Shown piece by piece: positions 27,259-35,892 of a stretch of DNA of 64,000 nt (the first letter of the stretch is position 1; each line of letters opens with the position of its first letter). The notes under the pieces were generated by a model, which did not search any database, was not told where the DNA came from, and worked only from the letters and a program-made list of their open reading frames with translations. The DNA is from Thalassobacillus pellis (lineage in GTDB: Bacteria; Bacillota; Bacilli; Bacillales; Halobacillaceae), in NCBI RefSeq assembly GCF_016908295.1, contig NZ_JAFBDO010000005.1, forward strand, positions 1-64,000, written 5' to 3'. Made by a program: the position numbers and the translations under genes.

Positions 27259-28503
27259 ATGGAACAAGCTAAAAAGAAGCAGAAACAAATACCGACTTTC
27301 CGAAGAAATTATCCTGCTTTCCGGTTGATTGGGGGAAACCTCATCTCTTTTTTAGGTGACCAGATCTACCTGATCGCCTTGCCTTTGATTGTCTTAGCTT
27401 TGACTGGATCGCCAGTAAGTATGGGTATTGTTGCAGCACTTGAAAGGCTTCCTATCCTGTTCCAGCCGTTGACAGGAGTATTAGCTGACAGATTTGACAG
27501 AAAGAAATTGATGCTCCTGTGCGATTTCGGAAGGGGATTATTGCTTGGTGTAATGGGGCTGAGTCATATTTCAGGAATACTTGAGCTATGGCATTTATAT
27601 AGTGGAGCCTTGATGATTGGCATGCTGAGCCAGGTATACAACACTTCTCAATTTGCTTCCGTTCCAAGCCTGGTGAGAAAGAAGGATCTGCAATGGGTAA
27701 ATGCGTTAAATACAGGCTTTTTTAACACGGCAATATTAGTGGCACCTGGACTTGGCGGATTGCTTCTCAGCTTTTATCATCCCGGATATGCTCTTATCAT
27801 TAACGCTGTCAGTTTTTGCCTTGCAGGAGTCCTCGTAAAAACTATTTCGGTCGTACCATTGCATTCCACTAAGGAACATAAAGCGTTTTTGAAAGATATA
27901 AAACTGGGATTTCAATTCGTTTACCAGACGAAGGCAATACTGTTTACGAATGTAGCCCTCCTTGCACGGGTATTCGGTCTGACGCTTTTTCTTACATTAA
28001 TGATTTTCCATTTAAAAGATACGATCGCGATGAGTACAGCACAAATTGGAATACTTTTATCCTTAGGGGGAGCAGGCGCAATAGGAGGAGCTTTAGTCAC
28101 TAATAGACTCAGCAGAACTTTTTCTTATCGGAAAATAATGTTTACCGCATCTGTCTGTGGTGGGGGTTCCATTATTTTGTTCAGTATCTCGGAAACATTT
28201 TTATTCTTAGTCTTCTACAATTTAATCGGTACAACTGCAGCAGCGATGCTGAACCCTTGTATTGCGACATTGAGGCAGACATTGACCCCGAAACACATGC
28301 TAGGACGGGTCCAGGCAACAAGCCAGTTTATGACCTGGTTACTCATGCCTGCAGCAGCACTGGGGGCAGGATTAATAGCTGAGCAGATTGGTACATCTTC
28401 TACTATATTGATTGGCGGCAGTATCGCAACGATAGCCTCTTTTCTGTATCTTCATCCTGCAATTGATCAAAATTGCCGGAACAGAGAAGAATCGGTATCA
28501 TAA
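27259..28503 (+). CDS. MFS transporter, probable efflux protein
   Basis: 414 residues with about 12 transmembrane helices. The conserved MFS loop between helices 2 and 3 is present (GVLADRFDRKKLML). The sequence resembles the EntS/macrolide-efflux (Mef) group. It directly follows the ArsR-type regulator and probably exports the compound that regulator senses. The substrate is not predictable. Confidence 0.85.
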   Translation: MEQAKKKQKQIPTFRRNYPAFRLIGGNLISFLGDQIYLIALPLIVLALTGSPVSMGIVAALERLPILFQPLTGVLADRFDRKKLMLLCDFGRGLLLGVMGLSHISGILELWHLYSGALMIGMLSQVYNTSQFASVPSLVRKKDLQWVNALNTGFFNTAILVAPGLGGLLLSFYHPGYALIINAVSFCLAGVLVKTISVVPLHSTKEHKAFLKDIKLGFQFVYQTKAILFTNVALLARVFGLTLFLTLMIFHLKDTIAMSTAQIGILLSLGGAGAIGGALVTNRLSRTFSYRKIMFTASVCGGGSIILFSISETFLFLVFYNLIGTTAAAMLNPCIATLRQTLTPKHMLGRVQATSQFMTWLLMPAAALGAGLIAEQIGTSSTILIGGSIATIASFLYLHPAIDQNCRNREESVS

Positions 28504-28521
28504 TCAACAAGGAGGCGCATT

Positions 28522-30192
28522 ATGAATAAAAAATGGTGGAAAGAAGCTGTAGCTTATCAGATTTATCCAAGAAGTTTCATGGATTCGAATGGGGATGGAA
28601 TTGGTGATATCCAGGGTGTGATATCAAAGCTCGACTATTTAAAGGAGCTGGGGATTGATGTAATCTGGATCTGCCCGATCTACACCTCACCAAATGACGA
28701 TAATGGGTATGATATCAGTGATTATAAAGGTATAGCCGAAGAATTCGGAACTATGGAGGACTTTGATGAGCTTCTTGAGGAAGTACATAAGCGTGGAATG
28801 AGGCTGATCATGGACCTTGTCATTAATCATACTTCTGACGAGCACCCGTGGTTCATTGAGTCCAGGTCTTCGAGGGGTAACCCATACCGGGGTTATTATA
28901 TTTGGCATCCTGGGAAAAATGGCGGGGAACCGAACAACTGGGAATCGATTTTCGGCGGTTCTGCCTGGGAGTATGATGAAAAGACAGAGGAATATTACAT
29001 GCATGTTTTTTCCCGGCGGCAGCCTGATTTGAATTGGGAAAATCCGAACGTAAGAAAAGATTTATACCAAATGGTCAATTGGTGGCTGGATAAAGGGATT
29101 GACGGCTTCCGGATCGATGCTATTTCCCATATTAAAAAAGTTGCTGGTTTCCCTGATGTACCCAATCCTGACAAGAAAAAATATGCTCCTTCCTTCAAAG
29201 GACATATGAACCGTGAAGGAATTCATGATTTTCTTAAGGAACTGAAAACGGAAACCTTTGATCATTATGACATCATGACCGTAGGCGAAGCGAATGGTGT
29301 CAGTGTCGAGCAGGCGGATGAGTGGGTCGGGGAAGAAGAGGGAAAATTCAATATGATTTTTCAATTCGAGCACCTCGATCTCTGGGGCAAGGACACCTCT
29401 AAAGGGCTTGATATCCATGGGCTGAAAAAAACTCTGACAAAATGGCAGAAAGGCCTTCATGGCAGAGGCTGGAATGCACTTTTCCTTGAGAATCATGACC
29501 AGCCAAGATCTGTTTCTACGTGGGGAAATGATAAAGAGTTCTGGGAAAAATCGGCCAAATGCCTGGCTGTCATGTATTTTTTCATGGAAGGAACGCCGTT
29601 TATCTATCAAGGACAGGAGATCGGCATGACCAATGTGCAATTTCCATCCATTGAAGATTACGACGATGTAGCCATCCGGAACATGTATGAAGAAAAGCGG
29701 GCTGAAGGGCAGTCTAATCAGGAAGTAATGGAGGTCATCTGGAAGACAGGAAGAGACAATTCCCGGACGCCGATGCAGTGGGATGCAAGGGAGAATGCAG
29801 GATTTACGGACGGGAAACCATGGCTGAAAATCAACCCTGACTATAAGACTATTAATGTAGAAAAAGAAATGTCTGAAGAAGGCTCTATTTATCACTTTTA
29901 TAAAAAATTGATAGAGCTGCGAAAGTCTTATTCGGCACTTATTTACGGCGAATATGAACTACTATTGGAAAATCATGATAAAATTTATGCTTACACAAGA
30001 ACGCTCGATAAGGAAGCTTTCCTTATCATCACAAATCTGTTTGCCGAAGAAGCCAGTTTTGAACTTCCACAGCATCTGACTAAGCCATCCGCTGAATTGA
30101 TATTGAGTAATGACTGCGTGGATACAGATGAAAATATAAGCAAGCTGACTCTGCGTCCATATGAGGCCAGAGTTTACAAATTACAGCGATAA
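28522..30192 (+). CDS. GH13 alpha-glucosidase (MalL/oligo-1,6-glucosidase family)
   Basis: 556 residues. GH13 subfamily 31 motifs are DLVINHTS, GFRIDAISHI with nucleophile Asp199, VGEANG with acid/base Glu256 and ENHDQPR with Asp326. The residue after the nucleophile is Ala200; in this family Val at this place favours alpha-1,6 and Ala or Thr favours alpha-1,4 bonds, so a maltase-like preference is inferred. No signal peptide, so it acts on imported oligosaccharides. It is 18 bp after the MFS gene, an unusual neighbour, and no sugar transporter is present nearby. Confidence 0.93.
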   Translation: MNKKWWKEAVAYQIYPRSFMDSNGDGIGDIQGVISKLDYLKELGIDVIWICPIYTSPNDDNGYDISDYKGIAEEFGTMEDFDELLEEVHKRGMRLIMDLVINHTSDEHPWFIESRSSRGNPYRGYYIWHPGKNGGEPNNWESIFGGSAWEYDEKTEEYYMHVFSRRQPDLNWENPNVRKDLYQMVNWWLDKGIDGFRIDAISHIKKVAGFPDVPNPDKKKYAPSFKGHMNREGIHDFLKELKTETFDHYDIMTVGEANGVSVEQADEWVGEEEGKFNMIFQFEHLDLWGKDTSKGLDIHGLKKTLTKWQKGLHGRGWNALFLENHDQPRSVSTWGNDKEFWEKSAKCLAVMYFFMEGTPFIYQGQEIGMTNVQFPSIEDYDDVAIRNMYEEKRAEGQSNQEVMEVIWKTGRDNSRTPMQWDARENAGFTDGKPWLKINPDYKTINVEKEMSEEGSIYHFYKKLIELRKSYSALIYGEYELLLENHDKIYAYTRTLDKEAFLIITNLFAEEASFELPQHLTKPSAELILSNDCVDTDENISKLTLRPYEARVYKLQR

Positions 30193-30284
30193 CAAGTAGT
30201 AGGCCGGCAAATGTGCAATGTGTCTGTAGGTTATTATTAACTTCAACAGTTGACGATTGCCAAAAGGTGATCATCTTCGCGGAA

Positions 30285-30334
30285 AGAAAAAACGGTCTGG
30301 ATGGATAGAGAACTCCATACAGACCGTTTTTTAA
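30285..30334 (+). terminator. Terminator after the alpha-glucosidase gene
   Basis: Stem AAAAAACGGTCTG/CAGACCGTTTTTT with an internal ATGGA/TCCAT extension. Confidence 0.9.
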
Positions 30335-30360
30335 TTCATATCTTTTCTAAACCTTTAGTT

Positions 30361-30423
30361 TCTCAGCAGTCTTGGCGAGGCTTGTCTTAAGCTCGTCCGG
30401 GTGAGAAAAGCGCTAGCGCTTTC
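30361..30423. repeat. Partial copy of the 23803-23950 repeat
   Basis: GCGAGGCTTGTCTTAAGCTC-GTCCGGGTGAG is followed by AAAGCGCTAGCGCTTTC; the right half of the larger element at 23803 reads GCCGAGGCTTGACTTAAGCT, then GGTCGGGGGTGAG. Confidence 0.65.
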
Positions 30424-30427
30424 TTTA

Positions 30428-30730
30428 CTATTTTTCCTTAGTGGCTGCTGCTTCATTCGCGGCATGGCTTTGGGCATTCAGCCGGATTTGTTCACGAACC
30501 GATGTAACATCTTCATAACGCTTATGCCCTGTATGGTAAAGCTTTTCACGCTTTACCTTGTATCTCGCCTTGGCGTTTGCAAGTAAGTTCGGATTGTTAC
30601 CGACCTTACGAGGGTTCTCCACTTTTTTCTTCGGAGCGATCATGGATCCACTGAAAAAAGAAGCAAGGAAAATGGACCCGAGCATCGCCCATTTTTTTTT
30701 ATTTGCGGGCGGTTGTTTGTCTTTCTTCAT
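30428..30730 (-). CDS. Small basic membrane-anchored protein, 100 aa
   Basis: Family not recognised. A lysine-rich N-terminus is followed by one transmembrane or signal-like helix (about residues 14-32, AMLGSIFLASFFSGSMIA) and a basic, helical tail. Its start overlaps the stop of the upstream DUF948 gene by 4 bp, so the three minus-strand genes here form one operon of cell-envelope proteins. Function unknown. Confidence 0.75.
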   Translation of the reverse strand: MKKDKQPPANKKKWAMLGSIFLASFFSGSMIAPKKKVENPRKVGNNPNLLANAKARYKVKREKLYHTGHKRYEDVTSVREQIRLNAQSHAANEAAATKEK

Positions 30731-31176
30731 GATGACAATCTTTCCTGTGTCATATCCTTCAGTGCTTTACGCTTTTGTGTGAAATAATAGCCTAAAGCTA
30801 CAGCGCCGTATAACCCGCCAAGGTCCTGACGATGCGCTGTTTCTTTTCCTTCTGAGGTGGTTTTTTTCCAGGACATGGTGACATCAACCAGCGAGGAAGA
30901 AAGCTTTCTTGAGGATTCCCCAATATCCCCGACAATGTAAAACAGTGGGCTGAGAGTCCTGATTTTTTCATTTACGTCTGCAAGGGTATCGTTACTTTTG
31001 TTCAACAGCTGCCCTGTTTCCTTCATGACATCATCCAATTGATCTGGCAGCTTCTGTACCGTTTTATTGACCCCGCTTAAAACTTTTGACAGGTTTACGA
31101 GCACCTTTGCAAGGAAAATTGCCAGAATGATGAATGCAATTCCGATGATCAGTACCCCGATTCCTACTAAATCCAT
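30727..31176 (-). CDS. DUF948 family membrane protein
   Basis: 149 residues with an N-terminal transmembrane helix (about 5-27), then a heptad-like helix typical of DUF948 proteins (QLDDVMKETGQLLNKSNDTL). Bacillus relatives such as YtxG are general-stress envelope proteins; their biochemistry is unknown. It is 17 bp downstream of a second DUF948 gene. Confidence 0.82.
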   Translation of the reverse strand: MDLVGIGVLIIGIAFIILAIFLAKVLVNLSKVLSGVNKTVQKLPDQLDDVMKETGQLLNKSNDTLADVNEKIRTLSPLFYIVGDIGESSRKLSSSLVDVTMSWKKTTSEGKETAHRQDLGGLYGAVALGYYFTQKRKALKDMTQERLSS

Positions 31177-31193
31177 TCTAATCCCTCATTTCC

Positions 31194-31649
31194 TTAAAAA
31201 TTTTCGCTTTTCCTTTGGTTATGGGCTTCCATCTGGCCGGTAATACCGGCCATTTTCCATGTGGCATAGACACCCGCTGCCGCTTCACCCCAATGTATGA
31301 ATTTCAGAATATCATCCTTTCGATGGGATGTATGATAGGAAAAGTTATCTGCAGCCCCGCTCAAAACATGGTTCAGGTTTACTACTGATTTCCCTACATC
31401 ATGCAGAGAGTCGAACAGGCTGTCGGTTGAATCAATTTTATGGTGAAGGTCATCGGTGATGGCATGAGTTTTTTTAATAAGCTCTTCTGACTCCGTCGTA
31501 ATACCATTCATTTGTCTTTCCATTTCATCCATCGTGGTATCCAGACTTTCAATCGTATTGGTAACTTTATGGAGAGTAATGACAATGAAAATGACGATAA
31601 ATGCAAATGCCAGTGCAGCCAGAAATGTACCGATATATACAAGATCCAT
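31194..31649 (-). CDS. DUF948 family membrane protein, second copy
   Basis: 151 residues from ATG 31649, which has the strong ribosome site GAGGAGGTGAAG; the frame extends upstream to 31781 but without such a site. A transmembrane helix (about 5-28) is followed by a long coiled region (ESLDTTMDEMERQMNGI). It starts the three-gene operon and is divergent from the YihY gene, sharing a 158-bp promoter region. Confidence 0.82.
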   Translation of the reverse strand: MDLVYIGTFLAALAFAFIVIFIVITLHKVTNTIESLDTTMDEMERQMNGITTESEELIKKTHAITDDLHHKIDSTDSLFDSLHDVGKSVVNLNHVLSGAADNFSYHTSHRKDDILKFIHWGEAAAGVYATWKMAGITGQMEAHNQRKSENF

Positions 31650-31807
31650 CTGCTTCACCTCCTCTTTAGGTTCTTTACCCATTTTTACCATGTTAAAACG
31701 GATAATTCCATTGATCAGTTTGCTTTGTTTCAGCAAAACAAGGTTATAATCCCATTTATTGTGGGTAAGGAAATTACACACACTGATAAAGATCAGGGAG
31801 GCTGACT

Positions 31808-32659
31808 ATGAAATTAAAAAATTATATTAAAGAAGTAATACATGAGTTCCAAAAAGATGATGTGCCAATATTGGCTGCTGCACAAGCCTATTATTATCTA
31901 TTGGCAATTGTACCGTTGATGATTTTGTTACTTTCCATCATTCCCTATCTGAGTATCGATCCGGACCGGGCTGTCCGTTTTATCAGTAATAACATCCCGG
32001 GCCAGACTGCAGAAATTTTCAAGGAGAATATTATCAGTTTGGTGAGCCAGCCGAAAGGTGGGTTGTTGAGTATCGGTATCATCGGTACTCTTTGGGCAGC
32101 TTCCAATGGTATGAATGCCTTTATGAAAGCGTCTAATCATGCCTATGAGGTTGAAGAGACTAGGTCCTTCATTGTAGCCAGGTTATTGTCTATCATTTTG
32201 ACGATAGGAATGATTATTGCTTTTGTTGTAGCTCTGGTTCTTCCCGTCTTTGGAAAAGCTATCCTGTCTTTCTTAGATTCAGCATTGAATCTGCCGATGG
32301 AAATTATGATACTTTTGCACTTGTTACGATGGATTGTCAGTCTTATAGTGATGATCGGTTTATTAACTGTCTTGTATAGAGTCGCGCCTAACAAGAAACT
32401 GCCGTTTGGTCATATTATACCTGGAGCCATAACTGCTACAGTGCTCTGGCTGCTGATTTCGTGGGCGTTTTCTTTTTATGTCAGTAATTTCGCTAATTAC
32501 TCAGCTACTTATGGAAGTTTAGGCGGTATTATAATCCTGATGCTGTGGTTTTTCCTGACCGGACTGATTCTGGTGCTTGGCGCAGAGGTCAATGTGGTGC
32601 AGCACAGAAGAAAGTTGAATGAAAAGTATTTTGAAGACAAAAAAGCCCAAGAATCATGA
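31808..32659 (+). CDS. YihY/BrkB-family integral membrane protein
   Basis: 283 residues with six predicted transmembrane helices. The N-terminal signature is AAAQAYYYLLAIVPLMILLL; GTLWAASNGMNAFMKA and the C-terminal LGGIIILMLWFFLTGLILVLGAEVN (in parts) are also characteristic. The family was once called ribonuclease BN, which is not supported; it is a membrane protein of uncertain transport role. Ribosome site CAGGGAGG. Divergent from the DUF948 operon. Confidence 0.88.
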   Translation: MKLKNYIKEVIHEFQKDDVPILAAAQAYYYLLAIVPLMILLLSIIPYLSIDPDRAVRFISNNIPGQTAEIFKENIISLVSQPKGGLLSIGIIGTLWAASNGMNAFMKASNHAYEVEETRSFIVARLLSIILTIGMIIAFVVALVLPVFGKAILSFLDSALNLPMEIMILLHLLRWIVSLIVMIGLLTVLYRVAPNKKLPFGHIIPGAITATVLWLLISWAFSFYVSNFANYSATYGSLGGIIILMLWFFLTGLILVLGAEVNVVQHRRKLNEKYFEDKKAQES

Positions 32660-32666
32660 CCTCTCC

Positions 32667-32705
32667 CCGGGACAACCAGATATTTCCACCCCGGGACAAC
32701 CAGAT
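32667..32705 (+). repeat. Direct repeat CCCCGGGACAACCAGATAT x 2
   Basis: Two copies, at about 32667 and 32692, are separated by 6 nt just after the yihY stop. The unit resembles one arm of the perfect inverted repeat at 35737-35787. Confidence 0.75.
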
Positions 32706-32710
32706 ATATA

Positions 32711-32752
32711 CAAAAAAAGCTGCCGAGAATTTTCTCGGCAGCTAAATTTTTA
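32711..32752. terminator. Bidirectional terminator between yihY and the protease gene
   Basis: Stem AGCTGCCGAGAA/TTCTCGGCAGCT with an A-run before and a T-run after; the genes are convergent. Confidence 0.9.
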
Positions 32753-32761
32753 TATAGTGAG

Positions 32762-33970
32762 TTATCTTACGGCTGCATAGGAATTGATGCGGCCATGTTC
32801 GAAGTAATAGCCAGTACCACTGATCGCGTCAGCAGTTTGTTCAATGTCCTGGCGGATTTGCCAGTTGCTCTTGCCTTGGGCAGCAAGTAATCCGGCAAGA
32901 CCGGCTACGTGCGGAGATGCCATGGATGTTCCGGACATGTAAGCGTATCCCCCGTCAGGTACTGTAGAGGCGATGTCTACGCCTGGTGCGGCAACATCCA
33001 CCCATGTACCGTAATTGGAGAAGGAAGCTAATTGGTCATAGCGGTCGACAGCAGCAACAGCGATGACGTTGCTATAGGAAGCAGGTTCAAATGTAGTGGA
33101 TACACCATCATTCCCGGCAGCGGCAATGACAACAGATCCTTGGTTCCACGCATAGTTTACTGCGTTTTCAAGTGTAGCTGTATCACAGTTACATCCGAGG
33201 GAAAGGTTGATGACTTCTGCATCCTGGTTGGCAGCGTAGACGATCGCATCAGCAATGTCAGCTAAGGAGCCGCTTCCGCTTGCATTAAGGGCACGGACAG
33301 CAAGCACCCTGGTGTTTGGTGCCATGCCGGCAACACCTGCAGAGTTATTCGTCTCAGCCGCAGCAGTACCAGCAACATGCGTACCATGGCCATTTTCATC
33401 CATTGGATAGTAATCGTCATCTACAAAATCATAACCTCTGATAGTCTTACCATCTAAGTCAGGGTGCGTATAGTCCACACCAGAGTCGATGACTGCGATT
33501 TCCTGGCTGCTGCTTCCACGGGTGATATCCCATGCCTGCTCTGTATTCGTAAGCTGCGGTCCATACTGATAACCGCTATAGTAAGTATCGTTCGGAACCC
33601 AATTCACTTCAAACGTATAGTTTGGTTCCGCATATTCTACATTTGGGTTATTACTCAGCGCTTTAGCGACTGCCTCTACGTTTCCAACTTTAAGTACTTT
33701 AAAAGAAGAGTCGACTGGGTCCTTATCAGGAACCATTTTTGCACTGATAGAATTAAGTACTTTGTTTTGTTCGGAGCGATTGGCACTTTCCTTGAACTTG
33801 ACAATGACCTCACCTTTTACATATTCCGCGGCATTTTTTTCTGTTTTCTTAGCGGGCGAAGCATCTGATTCAGGGAGGTCAGCCTGTACAGCTGCTTCAC
33901 TTACTGCTGGGAAAACGGCCAATGACAATGCGAGTGACAACGACAAACTAGCAATCTTCTTAAACTTCAT
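32762..33970 (-). CDS. Secreted subtilisin-like serine protease
   Basis: 402 residues: signal peptide (1-26, cleavage near VSEAAV), I9-like propeptide (about 48-122, GEVIVKFKE), and S8 catalytic domain with Asp162 ([12 protein letters not shown]), His195 ([10 protein letters not shown]), oxyanion Asn287 and Ser349 ([12 protein letters not shown]). It has a C-x-C pair (260/262) that may form a disulfide or bind metal. It resembles thermitase-type and halophilic Bacillus proteases. It is divergent from an NprR-like regulator with a peptide gene, so quorum control of this protease is a reasonable inference. Confidence 0.93.
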   Translation of the reverse strand: MKFKKIASLSLSLALSLAVFPAVSEAAVQADLPESDASPAKKTEKNAAEYVKGEVIVKFKESANRSEQNKVLNSISAKMVPDKDPVDSSFKVLKVGNVEAVAKALSNNPNVEYAEPNYTFEVNWVPNDTYYSGYQYGPQLTNTEQAWDITRGSSSQEIAVIDSGVDYTHPDLDGKTIRGYDFVDDDYYPMDENGHGTHVAGTAAAETNNSAGVAGMAPNTRVLAVRALNASGSGSLADIADAIVYAANQDAEVINLSLGCNCDTATLENAVNYAWNQGSVVIAAAGNDGVSTTFEPASYSNVIAVAAVDRYDQLASFSNYGTWVDVAAPGVDIASTVPDGGYAYMSGTSMASPHVAGLAGLLAAQGKSNWQIRQDIEQTADAISGTGYYFEHGRINSYAAVR

Positions 33971-34131
33971 TCAACATCCTCCTTTTTTGGGGTTACTTAG
34001 AAATTCATGGTGGAGGCTGTTGAATCCTGCTGATTTCTGTTGAGAAAAACCGGCCAAAATAATGGTCTTATCCGCATTTTTCGAAAGAATTTGCGCAACC
34101 GGTAAAATAAGTCGAATGATAGATTTGGGTA

Positions 34132-34152
34132 TATGTACCTAAAAAAGTCATA
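34132..34152. promoter_or_regulatory. Imperfect dyad in the protease/regulator intergenic region
   Basis: TATG and CATA arms are 13 nt apart (TATGTACC, then GTCATA). It recalls the TATG/CATA ends of PlcR-type boxes, but the spacing is 5 nt too long. GTAC repeats flank it. A weak candidate operator. The 34153-34267 part holds a -10-like TAAAAT (34196). Confidence 0.3.
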
Positions 34153-34267
34153 GAACATAAGTACACTTTCTGATTTATTAGATAAAGGATTAAGGTAAAA
34201 TTAGGGTAATGACTTTTTAATCTTCTTAAAAAGAGAGATGTGCTCATCAGGAATTGGAGGGGCTGAC

Positions 34268-35536
34268 GTGTTACTGGCAGATAAATATAAGAAAGTAGAT
34301 TACGGCAAGCTTATTTATCTGGAAAGAGTAAAACAAGGATTAACCCAGGAACAACTTTCCCGTGGCGTTTGCTCAATCACTTATTTGAGTAAATTGGAAA
34401 ATCATCGTATCAGTGATCCTAATCAAGAAACCGTTGAATTGCTACTGAATAAACTCGATCTCACTTACTATGAACAGGAATCCATTGTAGCCGAATGTCT
34501 GGAAAATATGGAGCGGTTGTATAAAAATATAACCAGCAAAAATGAGTTGGACATGAAAAGATATTACAAACGTTTGAAAGCGCTTTCCGAAAGTTTTTCT
34601 CCGGATCTTTCCATCTGGTCTGATTTAGTTTCAATTCGTTATTTTGTTTATTGGAAAAACTTCCAATCAGCGAAAAGATTGCACGCCAAACTACATAATA
34701 TCCAAGACAAGCTTGATGACTATCAATCTTTTTACTTCCACTATTTTTCCGGGCTTGTCCATTGTCTTAATAAAAAATATGACCAGGGGACAACTGATCT
34801 GCACGTGGCAGAAAAGCTTGCAGCTGCTCATAACCTGGTCGATCCCGAACTTTTCTATCATCTCGCACTGACCTACAGCCATTTGAACAATGCCTCACTC
34901 GCCATCTATTATTCTCAGACCGCCAAAAGCCACTACGACCAGTCCATGAATATTTACCGAAGTCTTGATTGCCAAGTGATCGTGGGAATCAATTATTTAC
35001 GGATTAAACGCTATGAAAAAGCTGAAAGAGTGTTCACAGATATTCTGGAGGTTGCCGGATCCATTCAAAATTCCTTTATTACCGGAAAAGTCTGTCATAA
35101 TCTAGGCTACTTATATGCTGAGAAAGGAGAAACCAGCCTTGCCCTGAACTATTTCCATCAAAGTTTGGAGAATAAGGAGCAAGGGACGGAAAACTATTAC
35201 CGAACCGTACTGCAAATCGTAGAAACCCATCAGAAGGCTGGCGAAATCCAGGCGGCAATGGACTGGGTGGAAAAAGCATTACTGGATAGCCGGGTGAATG
35301 ACAACGAGTTGAACATTCCGTTCCAGTTGAAAAAGTTAGAACTGGAAGGGGATAAAAATGCTTATTACACGTATATCAAAGAGACCGCAATCCCCCACTT
35401 TTTAAGAGTCAACAATCGTAAGGACGTCAAGAAATATGCAGAGAAAGCAGCTCTGTACCTGGAGGAAAACTTTCATTACAAGAAAGCCAATCATTATTAT
35501 AAATTGATATTAATGCAAGGAGGTGATTCAGGATGA
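34268..35536 (+). CDS. NprR/PlcR-like RNPP-family regulator (XRE HTH plus TPR)
   Basis: 422 residues from GTG 34268, preceded by TTGGAGGGG at 5 nt; an ATG at 34238 has no ribosome site. An N-terminal XRE helix-turn-helix (GLTQEQLSRGVCSITYLSKLEN in two halves, about 16-60) is followed by about nine TPR helices pairs to the C-terminus (CHNLGYLYAEKGETSLALNY is one). Length and layout match NprR, the peptide-controlled regulator of extracellular proteases in Bacillus cereus (423 residues). It is directly coupled to a secreted peptide gene (ATGA overlap) and divergent from a secreted protease. Rap-type phosphatases have no HTH, so RNPP is the better call. Confidence 0.87.
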   Translation: MLLADKYKKVDYGKLIYLERVKQGLTQEQLSRGVCSITYLSKLENHRISDPNQETVELLLNKLDLTYYEQESIVAECLENMERLYKNITSKNELDMKRYYKRLKALSESFSPDLSIWSDLVSIRYFVYWKNFQSAKRLHAKLHNIQDKLDDYQSFYFHYFSGLVHCLNKKYDQGTTDLHVAEKLAAAHNLVDPELFYHLALTYSHLNNASLAIYYSQTAKSHYDQSMNIYRSLDCQVIVGINYLRIKRYEKAERVFTDILEVAGSIQNSFITGKVCHNLGYLYAEKGETSLALNYFHQSLENKEQGTENYYRTVLQIVETHQKAGEIQAAMDWVEKALLDSRVNDNELNIPFQLKKLELEGDKNAYYTYIKETAIPHFLRVNNRKDVKKYAEKAALYLEENFHYKKANHYYKLILMQGGDSG

Positions 35537-35676
35537 AAAAAGGTTTGTTGAAATTAATGCTGCTTTTATTCGTAAGCAGTTCCGCAATTTATAGCATGCA
35601 AGGGCTGGATGATGTACAGAAGCTTGGTGCAGCAGACCAGCCAAATTATTCCGATGAAGACCATCCGGAATATTAA
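35533..35676 (+). CDS. Secreted signalling-peptide precursor (NprX/PapR/Phr-like), 47 aa
   Basis: 47 residues. The N-terminus is a signal-peptide-like stretch (MKKGLLKLMLLLFVSSSAIY). A hydrophilic tail follows, ending SDEDHPEY. The ATG overlaps the regulator's stop as ATGA, with AGGAGGTGATTC as ribosome site. Gene order, overlap, size and composition are exactly those of Phr, PapR and NprX precursors, which are exported, trimmed to 5-8 residues and re-imported. The active peptide is predicted to come from the acidic C-terminus, but exact ends cannot be read from sequence. Confidence 0.82.
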   Translation: MKKGLLKLMLLLFVSSSAIYSMQGLDDVQKLGAADQPNYSDEDHPEY

Positions 35677-35736
35677 TACTTAGAAGCGGACGGGGCAAAA
35701 CTCTTCCCAAGAAGGAGGCAGCCCCGTTTTTCTATT

Positions 35737-35787
35737 TTCCCTCTTCCCCGGGAGAACCAGAATCTGGTTCTCCCGGGGAAGAGGGAA
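35737..35787. repeat. Perfect 25-bp-arm inverted repeat
   Basis: The arm TTCCCTCTTCCCCGGGAGAA-CCAGA is repeated as its exact reverse complement around one central A. It follows the peptide gene; a shorter hairpin terminator (GGGGCAAAACTC, then CAGCCCCG) lies at about 35692-35733 just before it. Related to the direct repeats at 32667-32705. Confidence 0.85.
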
Positions 35788-35892
35788 GGGGTTTGGCAAT
35801 CCTTCGATTCGTGGAAGCTTTTTAACCGATGCAGGTATTTTAGCGAATCCTGTAGAATAATGAATTGATTGCTAGAAAAAGGAGTGTTGTTG

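Noticed and set aside
29062-29895. 277-codon minus-strand ORF inside the alpha-glucosidase gene
   Set aside because: It is an antisense shadow of a certain GH13 gene; no start site and no family-like sequence.
34132-34152. True PlcR box in the quorum region
   Set aside because: The TATG and CATA ends are present but the spacing is 13 nt rather than 8, so it is listed only as a weak dyad.
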